Of a stretch of 48,480 nucleotides of DNA, positions 1 through 7,636 are shown in pieces. Below the pieces are notes generated by a model. That model searched no databases and had not been told where the DNA came from. It saw only the letters and a program-made list of their open reading frames with translations. This stretch comes from Streptomyces corallincola. Its GTDB lineage: Bacteria > Actinomycetota > Actinomycetes > Streptomycetales > Streptomycetaceae. The stretch is taken from contig NZ_JAHRXF010000046.1 in NCBI RefSeq assembly GCF_019104725.1, positions 1 through 48,480 of the forward strand, in the 5' to 3' direction. The number at the start of each line of letters is the position of its first letter. Positions within the stretch are counted from its first letter, which is position 1. Both the position numbers and the translations under genes were made by a program.

Positions 1-72
1 GGGGTGAGGGCGGGTTCCGGCGGGCGCGGACGGGTTATCAGGTCGGGGACGCGTTCGCCGGACGCGTGGACC

Positions 73-91
73 GAGGGAGGCCGACCGGATG
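73..91 (+). promoter_or_regulatory. Ribosome binding site and original start of the universal stress gene
   Basis: A strong GAGGGAGG Shine-Dalgarno at 73-80 lies 8 nt before an ATG at 89-91. The ATG opens a frame reading MRVIA, then TGA at 104-106, then LVEGTWPACVD, which continues directly into the downstream gene. This is the best-placed initiation signal in the region, so it argues that translation was meant to begin here and not at the GTG at 110. Confidence 0.6.
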
Positions 92-109
92 CGTGTGATC
101 GCCTGACTG

Positions 110-571
110 GTGGAGGGCACCTGGCCCGCCTGTGTGGACGCGGTGCGCACCCACGCCCCGCCGGACAGCGAGGTCGTGCTGCTGCACGTGAGCGGGCCCG
201 ACGTGCCCGGAGTGGCGCACGGCGCGTTCGCGGGGCTGCTGGGGCGGGGGCGGCCCGAGCGTGATCCGGGCGGACTGCTGGAGCGGCTGGGCGGGACCTC
301 GGCCGCGGGTCTGCTGGACGCGGCGGCGGACCGGCTGGGCCGGGACTGCGCGGTGGAGGAGCGCGCGGGGCGGGTGGAGCGCGAGGTGGTGACCGCCGCC
401 GAGGGCGCCGACCTGCTGGTGCTGGCCCGCGACGGGGACCGTACCCGGCTCGGCCCGCACAGCCTGGGCCCGGCCGCGCGGTTCGCCGTGGACCACGCAC
501 CCTGCCCGGTCCTCCTGGTCTGGCCGGAGCCCGCCCCGCCCCTGGGCACGATCCCACCACCCCCGCACTGA
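110..571 (+). CDS. Universal stress protein family (UspA-like), probably interrupted at codon 6
   Basis: UspA-type protein, a cytoplasmic family with a Rossmann-like fold, often nucleotide binding and stress-linked. The core is VVLLHVSGP near residue 22, then a helix-rich middle, ADLLVLARDGD near residues 99-109, and a C-terminal APCPVLLVWPEP strand, where most family members read CPVLVV. The only open start is GTG at 110, which lacks its own ribosome site. Six codons upstream an ATG (89) with a strong ribosome site is in the same frame but separated by TGA 104-106. From memory, Streptomyces relatives start with MRVI followed by an aromatic residue and then EGTWPACVD, so the TGA looks like a mutated TGG. 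The gene may be a recent nonsense mutant, a sequencing error, or expressed from the internal GTG. Family call is firm; functional status is not. Confidence 0.7.
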   Translation: MEGTWPACVDAVRTHAPPDSEVVLLHVSGPDVPGVAHGAFAGLLGRGRPERDPGGLLERLGGTSAAGLLDAAADRLGRDCAVEERAGRVEREVVTAAEGADLLVLARDGDRTRLGPHSLGPAARFAVDHAPCPVLLVWPEPAPPLGTIPPPPH

Positions 572-579
572 GCGCAGCA

Positions 580-2124
580 CTAGGCCATCGGCCGTTCGCC
601 GCCGCTCCAGTTGACGACCTTCATGCGCGGGTGGGAGGCGCCCGCGTCCACGGTCCAGCGCTGGGCGGCGGTCGCGGACCGGTTCTTCAGGACGAGCGCG
701 CCGGACCCGTCGGTGGCCGCCGGGGTGAGGGCGAGGTCCTGGTCGGAGCGGGGTACGAGGGCGCCCGGGAGCGTGTAGTCGTAGCGGATGGTGCGGCCGG
801 TGGCCGTGCAGGGGGCGAGGCGGACGGAGAAGGCGAGCCGGGAGTCCAGGCAGAGGCCGGGCGCGGAGGTGTTGCGCAGCAGGCCGTCGGTCTCGTACGT
901 CCACTGCTGGCTCGCCACCGAGGAGCAGGCGACGAGGACGGTCTCCGCGCCCTCGACGGCCCGGGTGCCGACGACGCCGACGCAGAGACCGGACGCCTGG
1001 TCGCGGAGCCGTCCGCGCAGTACGCCGTCCGTCGGCGTGCTGCCGCGGGCCGCCCAGGAGGGGGCCGCGGTGGCGGTGCCCGGCGCGGGGGTGCGGGTGG
1101 CGGCGGGGGGCGGGGTGTCGCCGCCGCCGTACACCGTCCAGAGGACCAGCGGGACGCTGATTAGCCCGGCGGCGGTGGCGACGGCCGCCGCGAGGGTGCG
1201 TCGGCGGGCGCGGCGGGCGGCGGCGCGCCGTACGGAGCGGCGCGGGCGGGCCGGTGCGGGGGTGGGCGCGGGTACGGGGGCGGAGGGCGGCGGGGCGGCG
1301 CGGCGGGCCCGCAGATAGGCGTCGGCGCCCCAGCCGAGGACCGCCTCGGCGAGCGCGAGCCCGAGTCCGTCCCCGAACCGCTGGAGCTGTTCGGCGGTGC
1401 GGCGGCAGTGCGCGCAGCGTTCGAGGTGGGCGCCGAGGTCGGGATCGACGGGGGTGCCAGTGCGCCGGAAGGTGACGTCGAGGATGCGCAGGTAGCCGCG
1501 GCACTCGCTGTCGGGGGCGAGTTCGCGGTGCGCCTGGAGGCATTCCTCGCGCAGCCTCTCGCGGGCGCGGCGCAGTTCGGTAAGGGTGCCCTCCTCGTCC
1601 CGGCCGAGCAGGGCGGCGGGGACGGCGAGGGGTTCGCCCTCGACCTCGGTGTGCCAGAGCACGGCGCGGGCGGACTGCGGGAGCCGCTGGAAGGCGCGGG
1701 AGAGCAGTCGGCGGCGCGCGGAGGGGAGCAGCAGCGCGGCGGCGCGCTGACCGGCGCCGGTGAGGGGCCGCAGGGTGGGGTGGAGCTGCTCGCGGCGGTC
1801 GTCGGCGTCCCATTCGGCGGCGATCCGGCGGACGGTGACGAGGAGTTCGGGGCGCCAGGCGGCGGAGGGGCCGGACATGCGGAAGGAGTCGCCGAACAGC
1901 CGGGTGAAGGCGGCGGTGGTGAGCAGCCCGGCGGCGCGCGGCCCGGCGGCGCAGAGCCGGGCGTAGGTGAACGCGGCCTCCCAGTGCCGGTCCAGGAGTT
2001 CGCCGACCGGGTGCGGGGAGGCGGCCGTTCCCGTCCAGTTCTTCAGCTCGGCGCCGAGCTGCTCGTCGGACGCGTCGAACCGGGGAGCGGGCGGAATGGA
2101 TTCCGACGGGCCTCGGTCATTCAC
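580..2124 (-). CDS. Sigma-factor-like / zinc-finger / transmembrane / ricin-type lectin protein
   Basis: A 514-residue protein with four parts. Residues 45-80 resemble ECF sigma region 2 (HWEAAFTYARLC). Residues 140-200 resemble region 4 (LPQSARAVLWHTEVEGEPL then a helix-turn-helix-like stretch). Residues 233-240 hold the HLERCAHC zinc-binding signature of ZAS anti-sigma domains. After a basic, proline-rich linker there is one membrane helix at 309-332. The outer part (365-492) is a ricin B trefoil with QW repeats (QQW 406-408, QRW 488-490). The expected topology puts the sigma/zinc part in the cytoplasm and the sugar-binding trefoil outside. Start is GTG with GGAGGA 8 nt upstream. Monocistronic, with no separate sigma or anti-sigma neighbour. 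Architecture is clear; whether the sigma-like half still binds RNA polymerase or DNA is unknown. Confidence 0.75.
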   Translation of the reverse strand: MNDRGPSESIPPAPRFDASDEQLGAELKNWTGTAASPHPVGELLDRHWEAAFTYARLCAAGPRAAGLLTTAAFTRLFGDSFRMSGPSAAWRPELLVTVRRIAAEWDADDRREQLHPTLRPLTGAGQRAAALLLPSARRRLLSRAFQRLPQSARAVLWHTEVEGEPLAVPAALLGRDEEGTLTELRRARERLREECLQAHRELAPDSECRGYLRILDVTFRRTGTPVDPDLGAHLERCAHCRRTAEQLQRFGDGLGLALAEAVLGWGADAYLRARRAAPPPSAPVPAPTPAPARPRRSVRRAAARRARRRTLAAAVATAAGLISVPLVLWTVYGGGDTPPPAATRTPAPGTATAAPSWAARGSTPTDGVLRGRLRDQASGLCVGVVGTRAVEGAETVLVACSSVASQQWTYETDGLLRNTSAPGLCLDSRLAFSVRLAPCTATGRTIRYDYTLPGALVPRSDQDLALTPAATDGSGALVLKNRSATAAQRWTVDAGASHPRMKVVNWSGGERPMA

Positions 2125-2170
2125 GGCTGTATTCCTCCGGACGCGACACGACGAATAGTGCGTACCAAGC

Positions 2171-2193
2171 GGTACGGCACGGGATTCCGTACC
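2171..2193. promoter_or_regulatory. Inverted repeat upstream of the lectin-domain gene
   Basis: GGTACGG and CCGTACC form a perfect 7-bp inverted repeat separated by 9 nt, about 50 bp upstream of the minus-strand start at 2124. Size and position fit a repressor or activator site, but no family can be assigned. Confidence 0.35.
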
Positions 2194-2369
2194 GTCAACG
2201 TCCGCCCGGAGCAGCTCTTTTGGAGTGGGTGGGGCGTACGGTGGCGCTCGGCGCGCTTTTCCGGGAACTCATTTTCCCCGCACACCGGCCCGGCTACTTT
2301 TGCACAGCCCCGCGCAGGACAACAAGCGGTCGGGTGGCCTTTGTCATTGCGCGGAGGGAATACCCTTTA

Positions 2370-2384
2370 TTGACGTTCGGTCAA
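2370..2384. promoter_or_regulatory. TTGAC-n5-GTCAA inverted repeat
   Basis: A perfect 5-bp inverted repeat with a 5-nt centre in an AT-richer patch between the aldo/keto reductase stop and the lectin gene. It may be an operator or the -35 part of an unseen promoter. Weak evidence. Confidence 0.25.
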
Positions 2385-2446
2385 AGGAAATACGCGCGGG
2401 TCCGGACGGCGTACGGGGGTACCCGTCCGGAACCGCGCGCCGCACC

Positions 2447-3415
2447 TCAGTGGCCGCTGACGGCGCGCGGCGTGTAGGGCTGCTCCAGTTTCCCGATCTC
2501 CTTCTCCGACAGCCGCAGGTCCACGGCGGCGATCGCGTCCTCGATGTGGCCGGGCCGGGACGCGCCGACGATCGGGGCGGCGACGGTGTCCTGGTGCAGC
2601 AGCCAGGCGAGGGCGACCTGCGCGCGCGGCACGCCCCGCTCACCGGCGATGCGGGTGACGGCGTCCACGATGGCGTGGTCGCCCTCCAGGTAGAGGCTCC
2701 CGCCGAACGCGTCGGTGCTGCTGCGACCGGTGACGGTGCCCCAGTCGCGGGTCAGCCGCCCGCGCGCCAGCGGGCTCCACGGGAGCACGCCCACGCCCTG
2801 GTCGGCGCAGAGCGGCAGCATCTCCCGCTCCTCCTCGCGGTAGAGCAGGTTGTAGTGGTTCTGCATGGAGACGAACCGGGTCCAGCCGTTCCGCTCGGCG
2901 GTGTGCTGGGCCTTGGCGAACTCCCACGCGTACATCGAACTGGCGCCGATGTAGCGGGCCTTGCCCGCCTTGACCACGTCGTGCAGCGCCTCCATCGTCT
3001 CCTCGACGGGCGTCTCGTGGTCGAAGCGGTGGATCTGGTACAGATCGACGTAGTCGGTGCCGAGGCGGCGCAGGCTGTGGTCGATCTCGGACATGATCGC
3101 CTTGCGGGAGAGTCCCGCGCCGTTGGCGCCGGGCCGCATCCGGCCGTGCACCTTGGTGGCGAGGACGATGTCGTCGCGCTCGGCGAAGTCGCGCAGCGCG
3201 CGGCCGACGATCTCCTCGCTGGTGCCGTCCGAGTAGACGTTGGCGGTGTCGAAGAAGTTGACGCCCGCCTCCAGCGCCTGCCGGATCAGCGGCCGGGACG
3301 CCTCCTCGTCCAGGGTCCACTCGTGGTTGCCCCGGTCGGGGATTCCGTAGGTCATGCAGCCCAGGCAGATCCGCGACACGTCCAGGCCCGTCGAGCCGAG
3401 CTTCACGTACTCCAT
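2447..3415 (-). CDS. Aldo/keto reductase
   Basis: NADPH-dependent aldo/keto reductase of the YajO/AKR type, 322 residues, with a TIM-barrel fold. The catalytic tetrad is visible: D56 and Y61 in FFDTANVYSDG, K88 in LATKVHG and H129 in YQIHRFD. The cofactor-binding end GASRPGHIEDAI is present. Two ATGs compete (3421 and 3415). The AAGGG ribosome site sits 8 nt from the second and only 2 nt from the first, so MEYVKLG at 3415 is preferred. Divergent from the lipoprotein at 3661. Substrate unknown; likely a small aldehyde or ketone in detoxification. Confidence 0.9.
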   Translation of the reverse strand: MEYVKLGSTGLDVSRICLGCMTYGIPDRGNHEWTLDEEASRPLIRQALEAGVNFFDTANVYSDGTSEEIVGRALRDFAERDDIVLATKVHGRMRPGANGAGLSRKAIMSEIDHSLRRLGTDYVDLYQIHRFDHETPVEETMEALHDVVKAGKARYIGASSMYAWEFAKAQHTAERNGWTRFVSMQNHYNLLYREEEREMLPLCADQGVGVLPWSPLARGRLTRDWGTVTGRSSTDAFGGSLYLEGDHAIVDAVTRIAGERGVPRAQVALAWLLHQDTVAAPIVGASRPGHIEDAIAAVDLRLSEKEIGKLEQPYTPRAVSGH

Positions 3416-3660
3416 CGTCATATCCCTTGCGTGCGGAGGGCTTTCGTCACGCTGAGGGTACGACCGCTCCCTGTGCGGGTTTGACCCCGGCGGGGGGACG
3501 GCGGTTGGATCGGCGGGTGCCGTGCCGGAGGCGGGGCACCCAGAGGTGCGCCCACCACCGGCGCCGGGCCGCCGACCACGGCCGGGTACCGGACCCAGGC
3601 GACCGGGCGGCCCAGGTGCGCGGCCCGGCGGGGCCGCACCCGCGAACCGATGGAGCGGAC

Positions 3661-4512
3661 GTGCCCACCAAGGGTTCCTTCCGCGTCGCGGGCCGGGGGG
3701 CCCGCCGCGCGGCACTGCTCGCCCTCGTGACGGCGGCGAGCGTACTGACCGGCTGTTCGGCGGGCGGCCACGACGACGGGGCCGCGTCCCCGGACTCCCC
3801 GGCCTTCCGGCCGCTGCCGCGCCACACCGGCTTCGACTACCAGATCGGCGGCGCCTATCCCCCGCCGGAGGGCGTCGGCATCGTCAGCCGGGACCGCTCG
3901 GACTCCCCGGCGCCCGGCCTGTACAACATCTGCTACGTCAACGGGTTCCAGGCCCAGCCCGAGGAGCGCGCCTCCTGGCCCGCCGACCTGCTGCTGCGGG
4001 ACGCGCGCGGCACGGTGGTCGTGGACACCGACTGGAACGAGGCACTGCTCGACCTGCGCACCCCGGCCAAGCGGGAGCGGGTGGCCGAGCGGGTCAACGG
4101 CTGGACGGACGGCTGCGCGAAGAAGGGCTTCGCCGCGGTCGAGTTGGACAACTACGACAGCTACACCCGCTCGCACGGGCTGCTGACCGCCGACGACGCG
4201 GTGGCCCTCATGCGGCTGCTCACCCGGCACGCGCACCTCCGGCACCTGGCCGTCGGGCAGAAGAACACCGCCGAACTGACCGGCCGCCGCCGGGAGGCGG
4301 GCCTGGACTTCGCGGTCGCGGAGGAGTGCGGGCAGTACGACGAGTGCGAGGTGTACGCCAAGGCGTACGCCGACCGCGTGGTGGACGTGGAGTACACCGC
4401 CGAGGGGCTGCGCAGGGCGGTGGCCCGCTGGGGCGGCCGGATCGCCGTCGTCCGCCGGGACCTGGACGTCTCCACGCCGGACGAGGACGCGTACGTCCGC
4501 GAGACGGGCTGA
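3661..4512 (+). CDS. Secreted lipoprotein, endo-alpha-1,4-polygalactosaminidase-like (GH114)
   Basis: 283-residue lipoprotein. A basic N-terminus and hydrophobic stretch lead to the lipobox L29-T30-G31-C32, so the mature protein is expected on the outer face of the membrane. The rest resembles the GH114 / TM1410-type barrel: FDYQIGG, YNICYVNGFQ, VDTDWNEALLDLR, AAVELDNYDSY and a late DFAVAEECGQYDECE segment. Family members cleave alpha-1,4-galactosaminogalactan-type polymers. GTG start at 3661 has GGAG six to nine nt upstream. Longer in-frame starts would put arginine-rich sequence before the signal peptide and are rejected. Probably acts on exopolysaccharide; substrate is inference. Confidence 0.75.
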   Translation: MPTKGSFRVAGRGARRAALLALVTAASVLTGCSAGGHDDGAASPDSPAFRPLPRHTGFDYQIGGAYPPPEGVGIVSRDRSDSPAPGLYNICYVNGFQAQPEERASWPADLLLRDARGTVVVDTDWNEALLDLRTPAKRERVAERVNGWTDGCAKKGFAAVELDNYDSYTRSHGLLTADDAVALMRLLTRHAHLRHLAVGQKNTAELTGRRREAGLDFAVAEECGQYDECEVYAKAYADRVVDVEYTAEGLRRAVARWGGRIAVVRRDLDVSTPDEDAYVRETG

Positions 4513-4618
4513 GGGAGCGGGCGCCGCCACCGCCGTGTCCGGGTGCGGTACGGGGTCCGTGGGCGGGACGGGCGGAGGCCCGCGCGAGGGGGCGCGGGCC
4601 TCCGGGGGTGACGGGCGG

Positions 4619-4819
4619 TCAGCCGGTCGTCTCCTTCACGCTGATGGCGCCCACCGGGCAGGCGCGGGCGGCCTCGCGGACCATCGGGGCCCCGGCGGCG
4701 TCCTCGCGGCCGGGGAGCAGCGTGCTGTAGCCGTCGTCGTCCTGGGTGAACACGTCCGGGGCGGCCAGGGCACACTGCCCGGCGCCGATGCAGAGATCCT
4801 TGTCGATGTCGATGTGCAT
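4619..4819 (-). CDS. 3Fe-4S ferredoxin, electron donor of the adjacent P450
   Basis: 66-residue ferredoxin of the SoyB / CYP105-partner type. Cluster ligands are C10, C16 and C54 in CIGAGQC and ACPVGA; the residue at the second cluster position is alanine, typical of a [3Fe-4S] cluster. The APDVF motif after the second cysteine is characteristic of this family. It lies 12 bp after the P450 stop on the same strand, so the pair is almost certainly one transcript, with this protein passing electrons from a ferredoxin reductase elsewhere to the P450. Confidence 0.92.
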   Translation of the reverse strand: MHIDIDKDLCIGAGQCALAAPDVFTQDDDGYSTLLPGREDAAGAPMVREAARACPVGAISVKETTG

Positions 4820-4831
4820 GGCCCGACCCTC

Positions 4832-6082
4832 TTACCAGCTCACGGGGAGTTCCAGCATCCCCTGGATCGTGTCGCCCGGTTTGAACGGGATCTCGTCGGC
4901 GGGCGCGGCCAGCCGGAGCCCCGGCAGCCGCCGGATCAGGGTGCCGAGCGCGATCTCCAGCTCGGCCCGCGCCAGGTTCTGCCCGAGGCACTGGTGGACG
5001 CCGAACCCGAACGCCACGTGCTGGCGGCTCGCCCGGTGGAAGTCGAGCGTGTCGGGGTCGGCGTACTGCCGGGGGTCGCGGTTGATGACGGAGGTGGGGA
5101 ACAGGACGCCGTCCCCGGCCCGGACGGTGGTCCCGGCGACCTCGATGTCGGTGAGGGCCATCCGCAGCAGGCCGTCCGCGATGGACAGCATCCGCATCAG
5201 CTCCTCGACGGCCGCCGGGAGCAGCGCGGGGTCGGCGCGCAGCTCGGCCAGCCGGTCGGGGTGCCGCAGCAGGGTGAAGGTGCCCAGCGAGATCATGTTG
5301 GCGGTCGTCTCGTGCCCGGCGACCAGCAGGATCACGGCGAGCGCGATCAGGTCCCGGCGGTCGAGCGCTCCCTCGCCGTACTGCTCGCGTACGAGGGTGT
5401 CGAGCACGCCGTCGCCGGGCTCGGTCCCCCGGGCCTTGGCGTCCACCAGGCCGCCGAGATAGCCCTCCAGCGCGTCGCGGGCGGCGAGGGTGTCCTCGGG
5501 CGCCGGGCCGCGCAGCAGCCGCCGGGACTGCTCCTCGAAGAACTCGTGGTCGGCGTACGGGACCCCGAGCAGCCCGCAGATCACCATCGAGGGCACGGGC
5601 AGCGCGAACGCGGAGACGAGGTCGGCGGGTGCCCCCTGTTCGAGCATGGTGTCCAGCAGCCCGTCCACGGTCCGCTGGATGGACGGCCGGAGGTCCGCGG
5701 CGCGGCGCAGGGTGAACGACGGGATCAGCATCCGCCGCTGGGTGCGGTGTTCGGGGTCGTCCAGGCCGAGCAGCGCGACCCGCCGCTCCCGTGCCGCGCG
5801 GGCGAACCGCTCGGTGGGCACCGGGAAGCCGGGCCGGGTGCGGTCGGTGGAGAGCCGGGGGTCGGCCAGCAGGGTGCGGGCGGTGTCCTGGTCGGTGACG
5901 GCCCAGACCTCACGGCCGTCGTAGAGCGTGACGCGGGACAGGCCGGGTGCGCCGCGCATCGGGGCGTACCCGGTGGGCGGGTGGTAGGGGCAGGTGCGGT
6001 CCTGGGGGAAGGCGACGGGGCCGGCCGGGGCCGTGTGGCCGGTGGTGTCCGTCAGTTCCGTCGTGTCCGTCGTGTCCGTCAT
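4832..6082 (-). CDS. Cytochrome P450, CYP105/CYP107-like
   Basis: 416-residue class I bacterial P450. Visible motifs: I-helix AGHETT at 255-260, K-helix E293-L-M-R296, and heme-binding FGFGVHQCLGQ with the axial ligand C365. The N-terminal CPYHPPTGY and DPRLSTD segments are typical of CYP105 enzymes. Start chosen at ATG 6082 (MTDTTD), with GAGG 7 nt upstream; the longer frame to 6121 adds residues without a ribosome site. Co-transcribed with the ferredoxin at 4619-4819. CYP105 members oxidise diverse xenobiotics and secondary metabolites; no biosynthetic genes adjoin, so a detoxification or orphan-tailoring role is inferred. Confidence 0.93.
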   Translation of the reverse strand: MTDTTDTTELTDTTGHTAPAGPVAFPQDRTCPYHPPTGYAPMRGAPGLSRVTLYDGREVWAVTDQDTARTLLADPRLSTDRTRPGFPVPTERFARAARERRVALLGLDDPEHRTQRRMLIPSFTLRRAADLRPSIQRTVDGLLDTMLEQGAPADLVSAFALPVPSMVICGLLGVPYADHEFFEEQSRRLLRGPAPEDTLAARDALEGYLGGLVDAKARGTEPGDGVLDTLVREQYGEGALDRRDLIALAVILLVAGHETTANMISLGTFTLLRHPDRLAELRADPALLPAAVEELMRMLSIADGLLRMALTDIEVAGTTVRAGDGVLFPTSVINRDPRQYADPDTLDFHRASRQHVAFGFGVHQCLGQNLARAELEIALGTLIRRLPGLRLAAPADEIPFKPGDTIQGMLELPVSW

Positions 6083-6377
6083 GGGAAGACCTCGCAGACG
6101 AAAGGAGGTGCGTCGTACCACGCCCCATTAGATGCCCGAGGCACCTATGTGGCGACACGGGACTCGGCCAGATCGGCGACCGAAGGCGTACGGCCGGTTC
6201 CGTACGGCGCCGGGGCGGGCGGGGCCGGGGAATTCGGTTGACCCGGCGGGCCCCGGAGCCGCAGCATCCGGCCATGCCGATGACTTCCTCCATTGTGCCG
6301 CCGGCCCGTCCCACCGTCCTGGCGGTGGGACGCCGACAGCGGCCCGGCACCCGTGGGAGGCCCGGCCCGGCACGCCG
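6083..6377. other. Divergent intergenic region between P450 and LysE genes
   Basis: 295 bp with no supported gene. It should hold the promoters for the minus-strand P450/ferredoxin operon and the plus-strand exporter. An AAAGGAGGTG on the plus strand at 6101-6110 looks like a ribosome site but no plausible start follows within range, so it is treated as chance. Confidence 0.4.
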
Positions 6378-7007
6378 GTGAACGCGCTGACGGCGGGGCT
6401 GCTCGCCGGGTACGGCATCGCGGTCCCGGTGGGCGCGGTGGGGACGTATCTGGTCTCGCTGAGCGCCCGCGCCCCCTTCCGTACGGGCGTCGGCGCGGCG
6501 CTCGGGGTCGCCACCGCCGATGGCCTGTACGCACTGCTCGCGGTCCTCGGCGGCACCGCACTGGCCGCCCCGCTGCGGCCGGTTCTGGACCCACTGCGCC
6601 GGGTGTCGGTGCTGGTGCTCGCCGTACTGGCCGTCCACGGGGCGTACGCCGCCTGGCGCCGCCACCGCGCGGGCCGGTCGGCGGAGCGCACCGGTTTCCC
6701 GCCGCCGGGTCCGGTACGGGCGTTCCTGGGCCTGCTCGGGGTCACGCTGCTGAACCCGGTGACGGTGCTCTACTTCGCCGCGCTGGTCCTCGGCACCGGC
6801 GGTGCCGACGCCGTACGGCCCGCCGGGCGGGCGGTGTTCGTCGCCGCCGCGTTCGCCGCGTCGGCGAGCTGGCAGCTGCTGCTGGCCGGGGGCGGCGCGC
6901 TGCTCGGGCGGGCGCTGACCGGGCCGCGCGGGCGTCTGGTCACCGCGCTGGCCTCCAGCGGGGTGATCATGGTGCTGGCGGTGCGCACGGCACTGGCACC
7001 GGGATGA
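6378..7007 (+). CDS. LysE/RhtB-family amino-acid exporter
   Basis: 209-residue membrane protein with about six hydrophobic helices. The N-terminal AGYGIAVPVGAVGTYLVSLS matches the family's opening helix with its conserved P-x-G, and LLGVTLLNPVTVLYF is the family's N-P motif in the fourth helix. Family members export lysine, arginine, homoserine or similar solutes. GTG at 6378 is chosen because it precedes the first helix directly; upstream sequence in frame (from 6132) is arginine- and proline-rich and does not look coding. Ribosome site is weak. Substrate unknown. Confidence 0.8.
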   Translation: MNALTAGLLAGYGIAVPVGAVGTYLVSLSARAPFRTGVGAALGVATADGLYALLAVLGGTALAAPLRPVLDPLRRVSVLVLAVLAVHGAYAAWRRHRAGRSAERTGFPPPGPVRAFLGLLGVTLLNPVTVLYFAALVLGTGGADAVRPAGRAVFVAAAFAASASWQLLLAGGGALLGRALTGPRGRLVTALASSGVIMVLAVRTALAPG

Positions 7008-7097
7008 CCGGCGGGCGGTGCGCCCCGGATGATTCCGGCGCCCGGTGCTGTTGCAGCCGCCGTAGTCCCTTCCGACCGACCGAGGAGAGAAGAGTCC

Positions 7098-7544
7098 ATG
7101 CCACTTGAGGGCGAGTACGAGCCGAGTCCCGAGCAGTGGGTGCGCGATCAGGTCGAGCTGTACGAGGGCTCGGGCGGGACGCGCGGCACCACGCTGCGGG
7201 ACACCGGGCTGCCGGTGATCGTGCTGACCACGCTCGGCGCGAAGAGCGGCAAGATCCGCAAGACCCCGCTGATGCGGGTGGAGCACGACGGGAAGTACGC
7301 GGCCGTCGCCTCCGTCGGCGGGGCGCCCAAGCACCCGGTCTGGTACTTCAACGTCCAGGCGGAACCGCGCGTCGAGCTGCAGGACGGCCCGGCCAGGCAG
7401 GACATGCGGGCCCGTGAGGTGACCGGCGCGGAGAAGGCCGAGTGGTGGGAGCGGGCGGTCGCCGCGTTCCCGCCGTACGCGGAGTACCAGAAGAAGACCG
7501 AGCGGGAGATCCCGGTGTTCGTCCTGGAGCCGGTCCAGGACTGA
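7098..7544 (+). CDS. Deazaflavin (F420)-dependent nitroreductase-family protein
   Basis: 148-residue split-barrel protein of the Ddn/F420-dependent family. Characteristic features are GLPVIVLTTLGAKSGKIRKTPLMR near residues 35-58 (strand, G-x-K-S-G-K turn and phosphate-binding basic residues), ASVGGAPKHPVWYFN near 74-88, and a final EREIPVFVLEP. The family uses reduced F420 to reduce quinones or nitroaromatics and is common in actinomycetes. ATG at 7098 has GAGGAGAG 8-15 nt upstream; in-frame upstream codons add nothing conserved. Sits 90 bp downstream of the exporter gene and may be co-transcribed. Confidence 0.9.
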   Translation: MPLEGEYEPSPEQWVRDQVELYEGSGGTRGTTLRDTGLPVIVLTTLGAKSGKIRKTPLMRVEHDGKYAAVASVGGAPKHPVWYFNVQAEPRVELQDGPARQDMRAREVTGAEKAEWWERAVAAFPPYAEYQKKTEREIPVFVLEPVQD

Positions 7545-7636
7545 GCGCCACCGGCCGTGCCGTACCGGGAAGGGCCGGAGCGGCACACCGGCCGGGGTGC
7601 GGGCGCATGACCCGCTCCCGGCCGGGCACCCGGCCG

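Larger units (their letters stand above)
2125..2446. other. Intergenic region upstream of the sigma-like/lectin gene
   Basis: No supported gene in this 322-bp stretch, which has locally lower GC than its neighbours. It holds the ribosome site and presumed promoter of the minus-strand lectin gene plus two inverted repeats described separately (2171-2193 and 2370-2384). Confidence 0.5.

Noticed and set aside
6132..6377. Upstream extension of the LysE exporter to ATG 6132
   Set aside because: The extra 82 residues are arginine/proline-rich and unrelated to the family; the first membrane helix begins just after GTG 6378.
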